From Vibrio harveyi NBRC 15634 = ATCC 14126 = KCTC 12724 (GTDB taxonomy: Bacteria > Pseudomonadota > Gammaproteobacteria > Enterobacterales > Vibrionaceae): a DNA stretch of 64,000 nt. Positions 1-9,906 of the stretch are shown in pieces (position 1 is the first letter of the stretch; the number at the start of each line of letters is the position of its first letter). Below the pieces are notes generated by a model that was not told where the DNA came from, ran no database searches, and worked only from the letters and a program-made list of their open reading frames with translations. Both the position numbers and the translations under genes were made by a program. The stretch is taken from assembly GCF_001591145.1 (NCBI RefSeq), contig NZ_BCUF01000019.1:1-64000 (forward strand), in the 5' to 3' direction.

Positions 1-15
1 GGTTACTTGGGTATA
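1..15. repeat. Truncated copy of a vibrio palindromic repeat
   Basis: The first 15 bases are identical to the right half of the 35-base palindrome at 34395-34429 (both read GGTTACTTGGGTATA). The left half would lie before the window. The element sits just past the stop codon of the cardiolipin synthase gene, as its full copy sits just past the DedA-LssY gene. Confidence 0.55.
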
Positions 16-24
16 ACTCATTTG

Positions 25-1482
25 TTATAGCAATGGGTTAAATAGATAGAAAACACGTTCCAAGAAACGAGAGAAGATACTGCGCTTCTCCCATTCTTCT
101 TTATCAACAGTGTGTGATTGTTGGATGTAGGTGTCCTGCAGCCACGACATTTGCTTGGTGAACTCTTCGTCATCTACTGCCAGAGTTACCTCAAAGTTGA
201 GCCACAAGCTGCGCATATCCATGTTTACCGTGCCGACCAGACAGAATTGATCATCAATCACCACCGATTTAGTGTGCAATAAACCGCCATAGAATTCGTA
301 GATTTTCACACCAGCAGCCATCAGCTCGCTGTAGAAAGCTCGCGATGCCCATTGCACCATCATGGAATCGTTTTTGTGCGGGATGATCAGCTCAACATCG
401 ATGCCACGTTGTGCGGTCATTTTTAATGTTTCGAGTAAATCAGAGCTTGGCACGAAGTAAGGCGTGGTGATCCTCACCGAGCGATTCGCTTGGTTGATCG
501 CCAAAGTCAGTACTTGGTAAATCAAGTACTCCGGCATCCCCGGACCAGACGGAACCACCTGAATTGGATGTTGAAACTCATCGCTGTTGTCAATGCGGCA
601 CTCTGGGTGTTTAGGTAACTGACGTTCACCTGTTTCTACTTCCCAATCCCAGCAGTGAATGGCACTTAGCACGTTGACCGTAGGACCGGTAATTCGCACC
701 ATGATGTCAATCCACTGACCAACACCACTGCTTTGTTTAAAGAAAGCAGGGTCGACCAAGTTCATTGAGCCTGTATAAGCAATTTCGTCATCAATCACGA
801 TGATCTTACGATGCTGACGCAAGTCCAAACGGCGCAGGAAGATACGCCACATTTTAACTTCCAATGCTTGTACTACATCGATGCCCGCATCCTTCATCAT
901 CTTATACCAATGACTGCGGAAGAAACGCGGACTACCAGCAGAGTCAAGAAGCAGTTTTACGTCTACGCCACGTTTTGCCGCTTGAATCAGTGCAGAAGCG
1001 ACTGAATCGGCTAAGCCTCCTGGGTGCCAAATGTAGAACACCATTCGAATGCTGTGTTGTGCGTTTTCGATATCTTCAATGATGGAATGAAGGATTTCAT
1101 CCGGTGATTGCTGAAGTGAAAGTGTGTTGCCACTTAATGCAGGAAGACCCAAACGGTTGTTACATAGCTCATCAATGCGATAGATATGACGCCCCATTGC
1201 TTCTGGAACATGCGCGTTACAATCATTTAACTGAGTGAACCATTGTTGGAACGGTGTGAACATCACTTTAGCCCGTTCTGCACGTTTTCGACCAAGGTTA
1301 AGCTCACCAAATAAGAAATAACAGGCAACACCAAGCACTGGCAGGATGTAGATGATCATCAGCCATGCAAGAGAGACGCTAACAGCGCGACGTTTTAATA
1401 CGACACGAATAGTAACACCAGCCACTAGGAACCAATAAAGCCCGATGCTAGCTAGGGTGAGAAAGTGATAGAACTTGTCCAT
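25..1482 (-). CDS. clsA: Cardiolipin synthase A
   Basis: Phospholipase-D superfamily enzyme that condenses two phosphatidylglycerol molecules into cardiolipin and glycerol at the inner membrane. The protein of 485 residues has two N-terminal membrane helices (about residues 5-60) followed by two HKD motifs: HRKIIVIDD near residue 222 and HTKSVVIDD near residue 402, each followed by the usual G(S/T)xN. The length matches E. coli ClsA (486). I chose the ATG at 1482 because the family begins at this MDKFYHF-like point; an upstream in-frame TTG at 1506 would add eight residues. It stands alone, transcribed away from the NSS transporter gene; 370 bases separate the two starts. ClsA rather than ClsB/C is supported by the two N-terminal helices. 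Assignment is firm. Confidence 0.95.
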   Translation of the reverse strand: MDKFYHFLTLASIGLYWFLVAGVTIRVVLKRRAVSVSLAWLMIIYILPVLGVACYFLFGELNLGRKRAERAKVMFTPFQQWFTQLNDCNAHVPEAMGRHIYRIDELCNNRLGLPALSGNTLSLQQSPDEILHSIIEDIENAQHSIRMVFYIWHPGGLADSVASALIQAAKRGVDVKLLLDSAGSPRFFRSHWYKMMKDAGIDVVQALEVKMWRIFLRRLDLRQHRKIIVIDDEIAYTGSMNLVDPAFFKQSSGVGQWIDIMVRITGPTVNVLSAIHCWDWEVETGERQLPKHPECRIDNSDEFQHPIQVVPSGPGMPEYLIYQVLTLAINQANRSVRITTPYFVPSSDLLETLKMTAQRGIDVELIIPHKNDSMMVQWASRAFYSELMAAGVKIYEFYGGLLHTKSVVIDDQFCLVGTVNMDMRSLWLNFEVTLAVDDEEFTKQMSWLQDTYIQQSHTVDKEEWEKRSIFSRFLERVFYLFNPLL

Positions 1483-1854
1483 ATACGCCAAAAGTAATAA
1501 GCCCAATATGGATATTAAGCGGAAATGACGTAACGGGAAACTATTTTCATACCAACACGGTTAGGTGATTTTATGTTGTGAAATAGATTTTATAACGGGG
1601 TAATGTGTTACTAAGGTGTGAAAAGTTGGATGAAACTTTAACTTTTGCGCAAAAAAGCAGCATTTAGCGTGAACAATGATACATTTGCGCGATAAATGTG
1701 CTATTCGGGGTTCCAATTTTAAAGTTAAACTGCTTTACTTGCCATACATAGAGCGTCACACAAACATCTTATAAAGTGTACATTAATATTTACACGAACA
1801 TATTCTAGACGCCTATCTCTATGCAAACACAACAAAACATTTTGGAGAAAAAGC
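1483..1854. other. Divergent intergenic region clsA / NSS transporter
   Basis: About 370 AT-rich bases that must hold the promoters of both flanking genes. I see no clear operator, terminator or RNA gene. A ribosome site GGAG lies at 1843-1846, upstream of the GTG at 1855. Confidence 0.4.
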
Positions 1855-3282
1855 GTGGCTACAAATACAGCAGCACCACGTGATACGTGGGGGTCTAAAC
1901 TAGGCTTCGTAATGGCAGCAGCGGGTTCCGCTGTCGGTTTAGGCAATATATGGAAATTCCCTTACACAGCTGGTGAGAGCGGCGGCGGTGCGTTCGTTGC
2001 AATTTACCTTTTGTTTGTTATTTTTATCGGCTTTAGCGTCATGCTTACTGAGTTCGCTATTGGTCGTAAGACAGGTCTTTCAGCAGTAGGTGCTTTCAAA
2101 TCGACTGATCGTCGTTGGACATTTACGGGTGTTATCGGCGTACTGAGTGGTCTATTGATCATGGGTTTCTACCCTGTAGTAGGTGGCTGGGCGTTAGCGT
2201 ACATCTTTAAAGTAGGCGGTGGTCTACTAAGTGCTCCTGAAGCAATTGGTGACAGCTTCGGCGGCTTCATTTCTGATCCAGTTCAACCGCTAATGTGGAT
2301 GGGTGTTTACCTGTTCCTAAACATCGTTATCGTAATGAAAGGTATTTCTGGCGGTATCGAGAAAGCGGGTAAAATCCTAATGCCTCTTCTATTCCTTATC
2401 CTGATCGTTGTATCAGTGAAAGGTCTGATGCTACCGGGCGCAATGGCAGGTCTTGAGTTCCTGTTCATGCCAGACTTCTCAAAAGTAGACAGCAATGTCG
2501 TTCTAGCGGCGCTAGGTCAGGCATTCTTCTCTCTAAGTCTGGGTATGGGTTGTATGATGACTTACGGTTCTTACCTGAAGAAGAAAGAGAACCTAGTTCA
2601 AACAACCGGTATGGTTACGGCAATGGACACAGGTGTTGCAATCCTAGCGGGTGTAGCAATGTTCCCTGCAATGTTCGCATTTGGTATGGAGCCAGCAGCA
2701 GGTCCAGGTCTAGTCTTCGTAGTTGTACCTCAACTGTTTGCTGAAATGGGCGGCGTAATTGGCCTTCTATTTGCTCTGATGTTCTTCATTGGTCTTACTG
2801 TTGCGGCACTGACGTCTTCTGTATCTCTACTAGAGGTAGTTGTTTCTTACCTAATCGATGAGAAAGGTCTGAAGCGTTCAACAGCAGTATTGTCTGCGAG
2901 TGTCGTAATGGCAACACTATGTGTGTTCGCGTCACTATCACTTGGTGGTGTTGGTCCAACCCTATTCGGTACGGGCGCATTTGATATCTTCGACCTACTA
3001 ACAGATAAGATCTTCCTAGCGGTTGGCGGTATGTTGGTATGTATCTTTGCAGGCTGGCGTCTAAACCGTGCTGACCTTGAAAAAGAGATCACTAACGACG
3101 GTAAAGTTTCTTTCCCTCTATTTGGTCTTTGGTACAACCTAGTTAAATACGTAATCCCAGTCGCTATCGCAATCGTAGCTTTCATGGGCATCAAGTCTGG
3201 TTTCGACAGCGGTAAAGGCGAAATCATGCTACTTGGTATTGGTATCATTGCCCTCGCAGGTATCTTCTCTAAGAAGCTATAA
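1855..3282 (+). CDS. Sodium-dependent transporter, NSS/SNF family
   Basis: Inner-membrane secondary transporter of the neurotransmitter:sodium symporter family (LeuT fold), which imports amino acids or related compounds with Na+. The family signature is clear at the N-terminus: WGSKLGFVMAAAGSAVGLGN followed by IWKFPY, the Na+ and substrate region of TM1. About 11-12 hydrophobic helices follow over 475 residues, somewhat longer than the 11-TM bacterial group. Translation starts at GTG 1855 behind GGAGAAAAAGC. It is a single-gene unit closed by a strong terminator. The substrate cannot be read from sequence; tryptophan- or tyrosine-type transporters are possibilities. The codon pattern is strongly biased (many CTA/CGT/GGT codons), suggesting good expression. 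Confidence 0.9.
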   Translation: MATNTAAPRDTWGSKLGFVMAAAGSAVGLGNIWKFPYTAGESGGGAFVAIYLLFVIFIGFSVMLTEFAIGRKTGLSAVGAFKSTDRRWTFTGVIGVLSGLLIMGFYPVVGGWALAYIFKVGGGLLSAPEAIGDSFGGFISDPVQPLMWMGVYLFLNIVIVMKGISGGIEKAGKILMPLLFLILIVVSVKGLMLPGAMAGLEFLFMPDFSKVDSNVVLAALGQAFFSLSLGMGCMMTYGSYLKKKENLVQTTGMVTAMDTGVAILAGVAMFPAMFAFGMEPAAGPGLVFVVVPQLFAEMGGVIGLLFALMFFIGLTVAALTSSVSLLEVVVSYLIDEKGLKRSTAVLSASVVMATLCVFASLSLGGVGPTLFGTGAFDIFDLLTDKIFLAVGGMLVCIFAGWRLNRADLEKEITNDGKVSFPLFGLWYNLVKYVIPVAIAIVAFMGIKSGFDSGKGEIMLLGIGIIALAGIFSKKL

Positions 3283-3316
3283 GCGAAAAGTATTCAGCTA
3301 AATTCAAAAATTAATA

Positions 3317-3347
3317 AACGGGAGTCTTCACAGGCTCCCGTTTTTTA
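3317..3347 (+). terminator. Intrinsic terminator of the NSS transporter gene
   Basis: Eight-base stem AACGGGAG / CTCCCGTT with a 10-base loop, followed directly by a T run. Confidence 0.9.
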
Positions 3348-3549
3348 TATTCATTATTTATAGGATTGAGTGAATTCATATTAATAATGGGTATTAATTG
3401 TGAGACGACTCGCAAAGAGAGCTGGATCACAAAAATAAGTGTTAAAGTTGCAGTTGAACGTTCCGATAAGCCTTACAAAGCATGTGTAAATATGTGGATG
3501 AACTAAGTTAGAAAACAGAAGACAAGGGTAAGGTAGGTTATTAGTGACA

Positions 3550-5157
3550 ATGTCTGTTCGTAAAAAACTGTACGCGAGTTTTGGTGCAATCTTAGCAATC
3601 ATGCTGGTGATGATTGGAATTATCACATTAGAAGTATTGAACTCGCACGAAGTGGCTGACGAGGTAAGAACGGACGATGTTCCTGAAACTGTTCAGTACT
3701 TAATTTTGATCGATGAAGCAGGTGATGTTTATCGTGATGCATTAGGTAGCATCGTAGGTGTATCGGGTGCTCAGGCGGAGTACCAAGTAAATAAACAAGA
3801 ATTTGCAGCAGCGATTGCTGAAGTCAAACTTTTGGAAACGGTTGGTGGCGAAGATTACCGTAATGTTGAAAAAGTTGAACGTTACATGAGTAATTTCACT
3901 CGTGACTTTGAGTCGCAAATTTTGACTAATCTTGGTCTAGAAAACGTTGAAGAGAACGTGGCGCGCCTTCGCTCTCTTTATGACGCTAACCTAGCGCCGA
4001 TTGAATCTATCCTTGATGCGGCATCAACGGATGGTCGCCAAAGTACCAGTGAAGCGCTACTGGACCTTTCGGATTCGTTTAATAGCATTGAACTGACGAT
4101 TTATGTGCTTGGTTCGATTGCGCTGATTGCAACAGCCGTTATTGCGTACTTATTGTCCAATTCAATTACTCACCGTTTGAGTAAGCTCGATGAGTTAGCG
4201 CAACGTGTCGCGGAAGGCGATTTAACGGTAGAACCGATTGAAGATAAATCGGGTGACGAGTTGGCTAACCTAGCGACTTCTCTAAATAAGATGCAAGCAT
4301 CATTGACTAGCCTTATTGGTTCGATTTCGCTCGTATCGGAAGAGGTGAAATCGGTTACCGGCGAGCTGTCAGTTGTGAGCCAAGATATTGTGTCGGGTGC
4401 AAGTAGTCAATCTGATAAAGCAAACTTGATTGCGACTGCGGCAGAAGAGTTGAGCTTGACCATTTCTCAAGTTGCAGAGCAAGGTGCTGCGACGTTTGAA
4501 GAAGCACGCAAGTCGGAATCAACCGCTGAACAAGGTCGCACCGTGATTGTTGAGATGGTGGAGAGCATTCAACAGGTATCACAGCAAATGTCGGATATGT
4601 CGGTGCAGATGAACAGCCTAGGTTCTCATGGCGAGAAAATCGGCGCGGTTATCAAAGTGATTGAAGACATTGCCGAGCAGACGAACCTGCTGGCATTGAA
4701 CGCGGCAATCGAAGCGGCACGTGCAGGGGAGTTTGGTCGTGGCTTTGCTGTTGTTGCCGATGAAGTACGCGCTCTGGCTGAACGCACAACGAAGGCAACA
4801 CAAGAGGTCGGTGAGATCATCCAAGCGATTCAAGTCGGCACTCAAGAGGCAGTGACTTACACGGAAGATGGCTGTCGTTTGGTTGAAATTGGCGTGAGTC
4901 AAAGCTCGGGAGCGGTGAACTCACTGGAAGAAATCGTTTCTGGTGCGGCTCATGTTCAAAGCATGGTTAACTCAATCGCGACAGCAGCGGAAGAGCAAAC
5001 CGCAGTGACGAAAGAAATTGCTGCCGATATTACATCGATCAGCGACATCTCAAACCGTTCATTACAATTAGCGAATGACAGCTCGCAAAGCGTAGAAGGT
5101 CTGAACCGTAAAGTTCAAGAATTGGAAGCGCTGGTGGGTAAGTTTAAGCTCGCCTAA
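3550..5157 (+). CDS. Methyl-accepting chemotaxis protein
   Basis: Transmembrane chemoreceptor that signals through CheW/CheA to the flagellar motor. It has a short cytoplasmic N-terminus, TM1 at about 10-30, a periplasmic helical-bundle ligand domain of about 150 residues, TM2 at about 185-205, a HAMP domain to about 260 and a long cytoplasmic coiled coil. The hairpin tip carries the near-invariant run [19 protein letters not shown] followed by [12 protein letters not shown]. There is no C-terminal CheR-docking pentapeptide (it ends VGKFKLA). The start is either ATG 3550 (used here, 535 residues) or GTG 3544, two codons upstream. The ligand is unknown. It is a monocistronic gene ended by the hairpin at 5179. 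Confidence 0.95.
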   Translation: MSVRKKLYASFGAILAIMLVMIGIITLEVLNSHEVADEVRTDDVPETVQYLILIDEAGDVYRDALGSIVGVSGAQAEYQVNKQEFAAAIAEVKLLETVGGEDYRNVEKVERYMSNFTRDFESQILTNLGLENVEENVARLRSLYDANLAPIESILDAASTDGRQSTSEALLDLSDSFNSIELTIYVLGSIALIATAVIAYLLSNSITHRLSKLDELAQRVAEGDLTVEPIEDKSGDELANLATSLNKMQASLTSLIGSISLVSEEVKSVTGELSVVSQDIVSGASSQSDKANLIATAAEELSLTISQVAEQGAATFEEARKSESTAEQGRTVIVEMVESIQQVSQQMSDMSVQMNSLGSHGEKIGAVIKVIEDIAEQTNLLALNAAIEAARAGEFGRGFAVVADEVRALAERTTKATQEVGEIIQAIQVGTQEAVTYTEDGCRLVEIGVSQSSGAVNSLEEIVSGAAHVQSMVNSIATAAEEQTAVTKEIAADITSISDISNRSLQLANDSSQSVEGLNRKVQELEALVGKFKLA

Positions 5158-5178
5158 TTGCTTAGAATCGGTATACTT

Positions 5179-5206
5179 CTGGCTCCAAACGTGGAGCCAG
5201 TTTTTT
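5179..5206 (+). terminator. Terminator of the chemoreceptor gene, abutting the next start codon
   Basis: Stem CTGGCTCC / GGAGCCAG with a six-base loop and six Ts. The last T is immediately followed by the ATG at 5207, and the GGAG in the 3' arm (5193-5196) is the only ribosome-site-like sequence for that gene. Confidence 0.9.
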
Positions 5207-5899
5207 ATGTTCGACATTCTACACACCCATCCAGATTTTCTGATCATCAATAAACATCCCAACGTCTCAGTACATAAAGACGATGGTGAAACTATGTTGC
5301 TGCAAGAAGTAGCGAAACAAAGTGGTGATGAGCAGTTGTATCTTATTCACCGCCTCGACAAAATGACGTCTGGAATTTTGCTTTTGGGTCGCAACGCAAA
5401 AGCAGCAAGCGCGTTGTCGCAAGCATTTGCAGATCGTGAAGTCGAGAAGTTCTATCTTGCGATTGGTTCGAAAAAGCCTAAGAAGAAGCAAGGGCTGGTA
5501 GTGGGGGACATGGAACGCTCTCGTCGTTCTTCATGGAAACTGGTCAACAGCAAAACGAATCCAGCGATTACCCAATTCTTTTCTCTCGCTGCAGAGCCGG
5601 GAGAGCGCCTGTTTTTATGCAAGCCGCATACTGGCAAAACACACCAAATTCGTGTGGCATTAAAATCCGTTGGTTCGGGTATTGTTGGTGATCCTATTTA
5701 TAATGCAGGTAATGACGCTGACCGTGGTTACTTGCATGCATTTTCATTGTGTTTCCCGTATCAAGATGAAACACATTGCTTTGTTTGCGATCCACGCGAG
5801 CATACAGCGCTTGGCAGTAAATGGCACAATGAAATTGTATCCCAAGGTATCGACACTTGGCTTTCTCCGTGGGAACTGAACTGGCCTACGATCAAATAA
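5207..5899 (+). CDS. RluA-family pseudouridine synthase (TIGR01621-like)
   Basis: Predicted RNA pseudouridine synthase. The catalytic motif HRLDKMTSGILLLGRN (about residues 46-61) contains the family's catalytic Asp, and HTGKTHQIRVALKSVG near residue 145 is the second conserved RluA block. It is short (230 residues) and has no N-terminal S4 domain, unlike RluC/RluD; this fits the small RluA-like group found in vibrios and relatives. The target base is unknown. The ATG lies directly after the T run of the upstream terminator, so translation would use a GGAG that is part of the hairpin. No better downstream start with a ribosome site is evident, and the MFDILHTHPDFLIINK start matches the family. 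Confidence 0.85.
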   Translation: MFDILHTHPDFLIINKHPNVSVHKDDGETMLLQEVAKQSGDEQLYLIHRLDKMTSGILLLGRNAKAASALSQAFADREVEKFYLAIGSKKPKKKQGLVVGDMERSRRSSWKLVNSKTNPAITQFFSLAAEPGERLFLCKPHTGKTHQIRVALKSVGSGIVGDPIYNAGNDADRGYLHAFSLCFPYQDETHCFVCDPREHTALGSKWHNEIVSQGIDTWLSPWELNWPTIK

Positions 5900-5930
5900 C
5901 CATTACAAAGAAAACGAATAAGAGAATTCG

Positions 5931-6863
5931 ATGCAAGCATCACAACTTCCGCTGTTTTTCCAGCATCTAGAAGCGGAGCTAACACAAGCTCCCAATGAAA
6001 TCCGCCGACTGTTTCACGGTCGCGGTCGCCGCTTCGAAGGTTTAGAGCAAATCACATGTGATTGGTTACAAGGTCAATTGATCATTAACCTATTTAAAGA
6101 AGTCGATGAGACGTTTGTTTCTGAATTAAAAGCTGGATTAAATACGCTTTCTGAATCTGCTCTGTGGGCAGAAAAACAGGGTCGCACTATCGTGATTCAA
6201 CACCGTTATGCTGACGGCGCACCTTCAGAAATTCTGTTGGGTGAGCTAGATGCTCGACCTGTGGTTGAAGAAAGTGGCTTGAAGTACCAGCTAGATATCG
6301 GTCGTAACCAGAACTTCGGTTTGTTCCTTGATATGCGCTACGGTCGTGATTGGGTTCGTGAAAATGCCAAGTACAAAAATGTACTTAACCTGTTCGCTTA
6401 TACTTGCGGCTTTTCTGTGGCGGCTATTGCTGGTGGTGCCGATAAAGTCGTAAACGTGGATATGGCAAAAGCGTCGCTTTCGAAAGGTCGTGAGAACCAT
6501 AAACTGAATGGCCATAACATCAACCAAGTGAGCTTTATGGGGCACGACATCTTTAAGTCGTGGGGGAAGATCAAGAAGTCAGGTCAGTACGATATGATCA
6601 TCATTGATCCACCATCATTCCAAAAAGGCAGCTTCGCGTTAACGAAAGACTACAAAAAGATTCTACGCCGTTTGCCAGATTTGCTAGCAGAAGGTGGGCA
6701 AGTTCTCGCGTGTGTAAACTCGCCATCGGTGACCAGCGATTTCTTGATTGAAAGCATGAAGGAAGAAGCGCCTGAGCTGACATTCCGTGAGCGTTTGGAC
6801 AACCCACCAGAGTTTATGGATGTAGATAGCGAAGCCGCACTGAAGGTTCTGCTGTTTAGCTGA
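5931..6863 (+). CDS. Class I SAM-dependent methyltransferase (COG1092, RlmI/RlmL-C-like)
   Basis: Predicted RNA methyltransferase. The N-terminal half resembles the region preceding the Rossmann fold in RlmI-type proteins (GLFLDMRYGRDWV near residue 130). The SAM-binding motif I reads VLNLFAYTCGFSVAAIAGGA (about 149-168) and the catalytic motif IV is IIIDPPSF (about 224-231), typical of the family that methylates cytosine or guanine in rRNA. At 310 residues it lacks the N-terminal PUA domain of E. coli RlmI, so the exact target is not predictable. It starts 31 bases after the pseudouridine synthase gene, so the two RNA-modification genes probably share a transcript. Confidence 0.85.
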   Translation: MQASQLPLFFQHLEAELTQAPNEIRRLFHGRGRRFEGLEQITCDWLQGQLIINLFKEVDETFVSELKAGLNTLSESALWAEKQGRTIVIQHRYADGAPSEILLGELDARPVVEESGLKYQLDIGRNQNFGLFLDMRYGRDWVRENAKYKNVLNLFAYTCGFSVAAIAGGADKVVNVDMAKASLSKGRENHKLNGHNINQVSFMGHDIFKSWGKIKKSGQYDMIIIDPPSFQKGSFALTKDYKKILRRLPDLLAEGGQVLACVNSPSVTSDFLIESMKEEAPELTFRERLDNPPEFMDVDSEAALKVLLFS

Positions 6864-6956
6864 GTTTAAAGCGAGGTTCCCAGCTCAGTCGTTTTTCCTT
6901 ATAGAGAATTTCTATCAAATGCTTCGCGTCTTGGTAGAATTACAGTCTGCGATAAA

Positions 6957-6984
6957 CAAAAAGCGCCGAGCACGGCGCTTTTTT
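6957..6984. terminator. Bidirectional terminator between the methyltransferase gene and hcr
   Basis: AAAAAGCGCCG AGCA CGGCGCTTTTTT: a symmetrical stem with A and T runs on either side, placed between two convergent genes. Confidence 0.9.
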
Positions 6985-7003
6985 AATGTTTGTATCAACC
7001 GCT

Positions 7004-8047
7004 TTAACCAATCTGAACTTCGAGGTCGGATTCAATCGTCGAAGAACAGGCGAGTACATAGCCTTGTTCAATTTCTTCCGGTGTTAATGTTTCAAGGCTG
7101 GTTGAAGAAACACTGCCTTTGCGAACCTTACACTTACAAGAGCCACAAATGCCACTTCGACAAGCGACGATCAACGGTAACCCTGCGCCTTCCAACACAT
7201 CAGCAAGGACTTGACCTTTTTGTGCATCAATCGTTTGAGCAAAGTCGGGGACTGAGACACTTGCCGTTTCATCTGACACTTCAGCTTCTTCACTTGCTGC
7301 TGGTGTAAAGCTTTCTTGGAAGAAGTTAGCCATATCAAAGCCAAGCTCGGTCAAATAACCTTGAACATCGAGCATGAACTGGTTTGGACCACATAGATAA
7401 ACCGTGCGCTGATTAAAATCTGGGACCAACTCCTGAAGCCATTCCTTACTGAGTCGACCTTCAGGGTACTGGGTCTCACCGCGATTTTTTAGTAACAGCT
7501 TCAAGTTAAAATCTGGGTAAACTGAGTGGTAAGTCTCTAGCAAATCAAAGTAAATCGTTTCTGGTTGAGAGCGAGCGATATGCAGAAATTCGATATCCAC
7601 TTCTTGATCATTGCTCAGCCATTGTTTTGTCATCGCTAATACGGGGGTGATGCCGCATCCAGCACTGATCAGCAGGGCTTTCTTTTTACCATCTAGCGTG
7701 ATTGGTGGATGGTCAACACAGTTGAAATCACCCGTTGGTGGAAGAGCTTGAACTGTATCTCCAATCAACAGTTTATCGATGATGTAGTTTGATACCTTCC
7801 CGCCGTCGACGCGTTTAATGGTCAGTTGTAAGCAATCATCGCCGGAAAGGGAACTGAGTGAATAGGCACGGAATTCCATCTTGCCATCGATTTCAATGCC
7901 AAGATTTATGAACTGACCCGCTTTAAATTCAAACAAAAGCGATTCAGATAAGTCTGCCAGCTTGAGGCTCACTGCATCGGCAGTCTCGTGATATTTATCT
8001 ACACAGCGTAAGGTGACAGGTTGACTGCCTTGCCATTCAAAAAACAT
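7004..8047 (-). CDS. hcr: NADH oxidoreductase for hybrid cluster protein
   Basis: Flavin and 2Fe-2S reductase that passes electrons from NADH to Hcp. Order of parts: an FAD-binding beta barrel with RAYSLSSL (about residues 55-62), an NAD-binding domain with SAGCGITPVLAM, and a C-terminal plant-type ferredoxin domain with CRSGICGSCKCKV plus a fourth Cys in YVLACSS. I chose ATG 8047 (MFFEWQG, 347 residues) because AAGAG precedes it at a normal distance; the open frame extends 16 codons upstream without a ribosome site. It is the second gene of the hcp-hcr operon and lies 76 bases after hcp, with a hairpin between them. Confidence 0.95.
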   Translation of the reverse strand: MFFEWQGSQPVTLRCVDKYHETADAVSLKLADLSESLLFEFKAGQFINLGIEIDGKMEFRAYSLSSLSGDDCLQLTIKRVDGGKVSNYIIDKLLIGDTVQALPPTGDFNCVDHPPITLDGKKKALLISAGCGITPVLAMTKQWLSNDQEVDIEFLHIARSQPETIYFDLLETYHSVYPDFNLKLLLKNRGETQYPEGRLSKEWLQELVPDFNQRTVYLCGPNQFMLDVQGYLTELGFDMANFFQESFTPAASEEAEVSDETASVSVPDFAQTIDAQKGQVLADVLEGAGLPLIVACRSGICGSCKCKVRKGSVSSTSLETLTPEEIEQGYVLACSSTIESDLEVQIG

Positions 8048-8080
8048 AACAATCTCTTTGGTTGTCGAGTACTCAATAGA

Positions 8081-8107
8081 TAAAAGCGCCCCCAATTAAG
8101 GAGGCGC
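8081..8107 (-). terminator. Hairpin plus T run between hcp and hcr (possible attenuator)
   Basis: On the minus strand GCGCCTCC TTAATT GGGGGCGC followed by TTTTA. It has one G-T pair and a short T run, so termination is probably partial, lowering hcr expression relative to hcp. Confidence 0.55.
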
Positions 8108-8123
8108 GTGATAAGCAAGGTGA

Positions 8124-9785
8124 TTACGCTGCTAGGATAGTTTTAAGGTCATCTTGAACATTACCAATGCTGCGCATATCGAACTTCTCTTGGATAATTG
8201 CAATCAGGTTTGGCGTCAAGAATGCAGGCGCTGTTGGACCTGTGTAGATGCCTTTCACGCCTAGTGCGAATAGCGTAAGTAGGATCACAATCGCTTTTTG
8301 CTCGAACCAAGAAAGAACAAGCGTAAGAGGAAGCTCGTTGATGTCGCAGTCGAATTCTTTCGCAAGGGCTAATGCCAGCTGAATTGCTGAGTATGCATCG
8401 TTACATTGACCCACATCCAATAGGCGAGGGATGCCATTAATGTCGCCAAATGTATTCTTGTTAAAGCGGTATTTACCACAAGCCAGCGTTAGGATTAGCG
8501 TATCTTCTGGTGCTTCTGCAGTGAAGTCTGTGTAGTAGCTACGTTCTGCTTTGTCGCCATCACAACCACCTACTAGGAAGAAGTGTTTGATGTTGCCTTG
8601 TTTCACTTGGTCGATAACCGCAGGAGCCGCGTTCATCAGTGCGTTACGTCCAAAACCAACCGTGATGTTGTGCTCGATTTCGTCGTGTTGGAAGCCTTCT
8701 TGTGCCAATGCACACTCGACTACTTGGCTAAAATCATCACCTTCTAGGTGAGCGACACCTGGCCAACCGACAATGCTACGAGTGAATAGACGGTCTGCGT
8801 ACTGACCCACGTTCGGGTTCAATAGGCAGTTTGAGGTCATCACAATCGCGCCAGGGAAGTTGGCGAATTCTTTCTGTTGGTTCTGCCACGCGCTGCCGTA
8901 GTTACCTACTAGATGAGGGTATTTCTTCAGCTCTGGGTAGCCGTGTGCAGGCAGCATCTCACCGTTAGTGTAAACGTTAATGCCTTTGCCTTCGGTCTGT
9001 TGCAAGATTTTTTCTAGGTCGTGAAGGTCATGACCAGAAACAAGAATACATTTGCCTTTGACTGGCTTAACGTTAACGGTTGTTGGCTCTGGGTGACCGA
9101 ACGTTGCTGTTTCACCGTGATCCAGCATTTCCATCACTTTGTAGTTCATAAGACCAATACGCATTGAGCAATCTAACAGTTCGCCTAGATCTTCAGGGTC
9201 AGTACCCAACCAAGCCATGATTTCGTGGTATTCGGCGAAGATGTCATTGTTGGTTTGCTCAAGTACGCGTGCGTGTTCCATGTACGCAGCTGCACCTTTT
9301 AGACCGTATAAGCAAAGCAGACGTAGACCGATAACGTCTTCGTGTACTTGGTCTTTACCGCGGTTTACCGCAACTTGAGGAGCAAACGCCAAAATTTCCT
9401 CTGCGCTGTTTGGCAACTCGAAGTTCGCTACATCAGGAATGTTCACTAGCACTTCATCTGTAAGAGCTGCTGCTGTCATCGCTTGGTCTTTTAGCAGCGC
9501 TTTGTAAGTGGCTGCTTGAGAAGTCAGTTCAAGGATACGTTCTGGGTCAAAGTTTACGTTGGTCAACGTAGAGAAGAATGCTCTTGGAGCCCACTGGTTG
9601 ATTTCATCATTGATGATATTGAATTCAAGCGCGCGTGCTGCCCAAAAAGAAACCCCTTGCAAAGTGTAAACCAACACGTCTTGTAGATCGGATACCTCTG
9701 AAGTTTTGCCACACATACCTTGTGCGAAAGAACAGCCTTTTACAGCCGGGGTTTGGATTGTCTGTTCACATTGAATACAGAACAT
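8124..9785 (-). CDS. hcp: Hybrid cluster protein (NO / S-nitrosylation stress reductase)
   Basis: Cytoplasmic Fe-S-O hybrid-cluster protein, called hydroxylamine reductase and shown in E. coli to act as a high-affinity NO reductase and S-nitrosylase component. The N-terminal cysteine set C3, C6, C18 and C25 (MFCIQCEQT...[11 protein letters not shown]) is the long-spacer form of facultative anaerobes. The hybrid-cluster ligands lie further on, for example [27 protein letters not shown] and [10 protein letters not shown]. The length (553) equals the E. coli protein. The start has GGAG eight bases upstream. It is preceded by a sigma54 promoter and NorR-type boxes, and norR lies just upstream on the same strand, so control by NorR is likely. 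Confidence 0.97.
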   Translation of the reverse strand: MFCIQCEQTIQTPAVKGCSFAQGMCGKTSEVSDLQDVLVYTLQGVSFWAARALEFNIINDEINQWAPRAFFSTLTNVNFDPERILELTSQAATYKALLKDQAMTAAALTDEVLVNIPDVANFELPNSAEEILAFAPQVAVNRGKDQVHEDVIGLRLLCLYGLKGAAAYMEHARVLEQTNNDIFAEYHEIMAWLGTDPEDLGELLDCSMRIGLMNYKVMEMLDHGETATFGHPEPTTVNVKPVKGKCILVSGHDLHDLEKILQQTEGKGINVYTNGEMLPAHGYPELKKYPHLVGNYGSAWQNQQKEFANFPGAIVMTSNCLLNPNVGQYADRLFTRSIVGWPGVAHLEGDDFSQVVECALAQEGFQHDEIEHNITVGFGRNALMNAAPAVIDQVKQGNIKHFFLVGGCDGDKAERSYYTDFTAEAPEDTLILTLACGKYRFNKNTFGDINGIPRLLDVGQCNDAYSAIQLALALAKEFDCDINELPLTLVLSWFEQKAIVILLTLFALGVKGIYTGPTAPAFLTPNLIAIIQEKFDMRSIGNVQDDLKTILAA

Positions 9786-9835
9786 ATTGGGTTCTCCAGT
9801 GATTGTAGTAATAGTCGTTTTGTTTTCTCCAATAG

Positions 9836-9852
9836 AGCAGAATGCGTGCCAA
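9836..9852 (-). promoter_or_regulatory. Sigma54 (-24/-12) promoter of hcp-hcr
   Basis: Minus strand reads TTGGCACGCATTCTGCT: the invariant GG (9850-9849) and GC (9838-9837) are separated by exactly 10 bases and the -24 element is a full TGGCACG. Transcription should start near 9825, giving a leader of about 40 bases with GGAG before the ATG. Confidence 0.88.
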
Positions 9853-9906
9853 TAATTATCTCTTTGATTTTTAATGGTTTTATGTATTTTTGAGTATGTC
9901 GCTGAT

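Noticed and set aside
6919..7308. 129-codon plus-strand frame overlapping hcr
   Set aside because: It includes the bidirectional terminator and is antisense to the conserved ferredoxin domain of Hcr.
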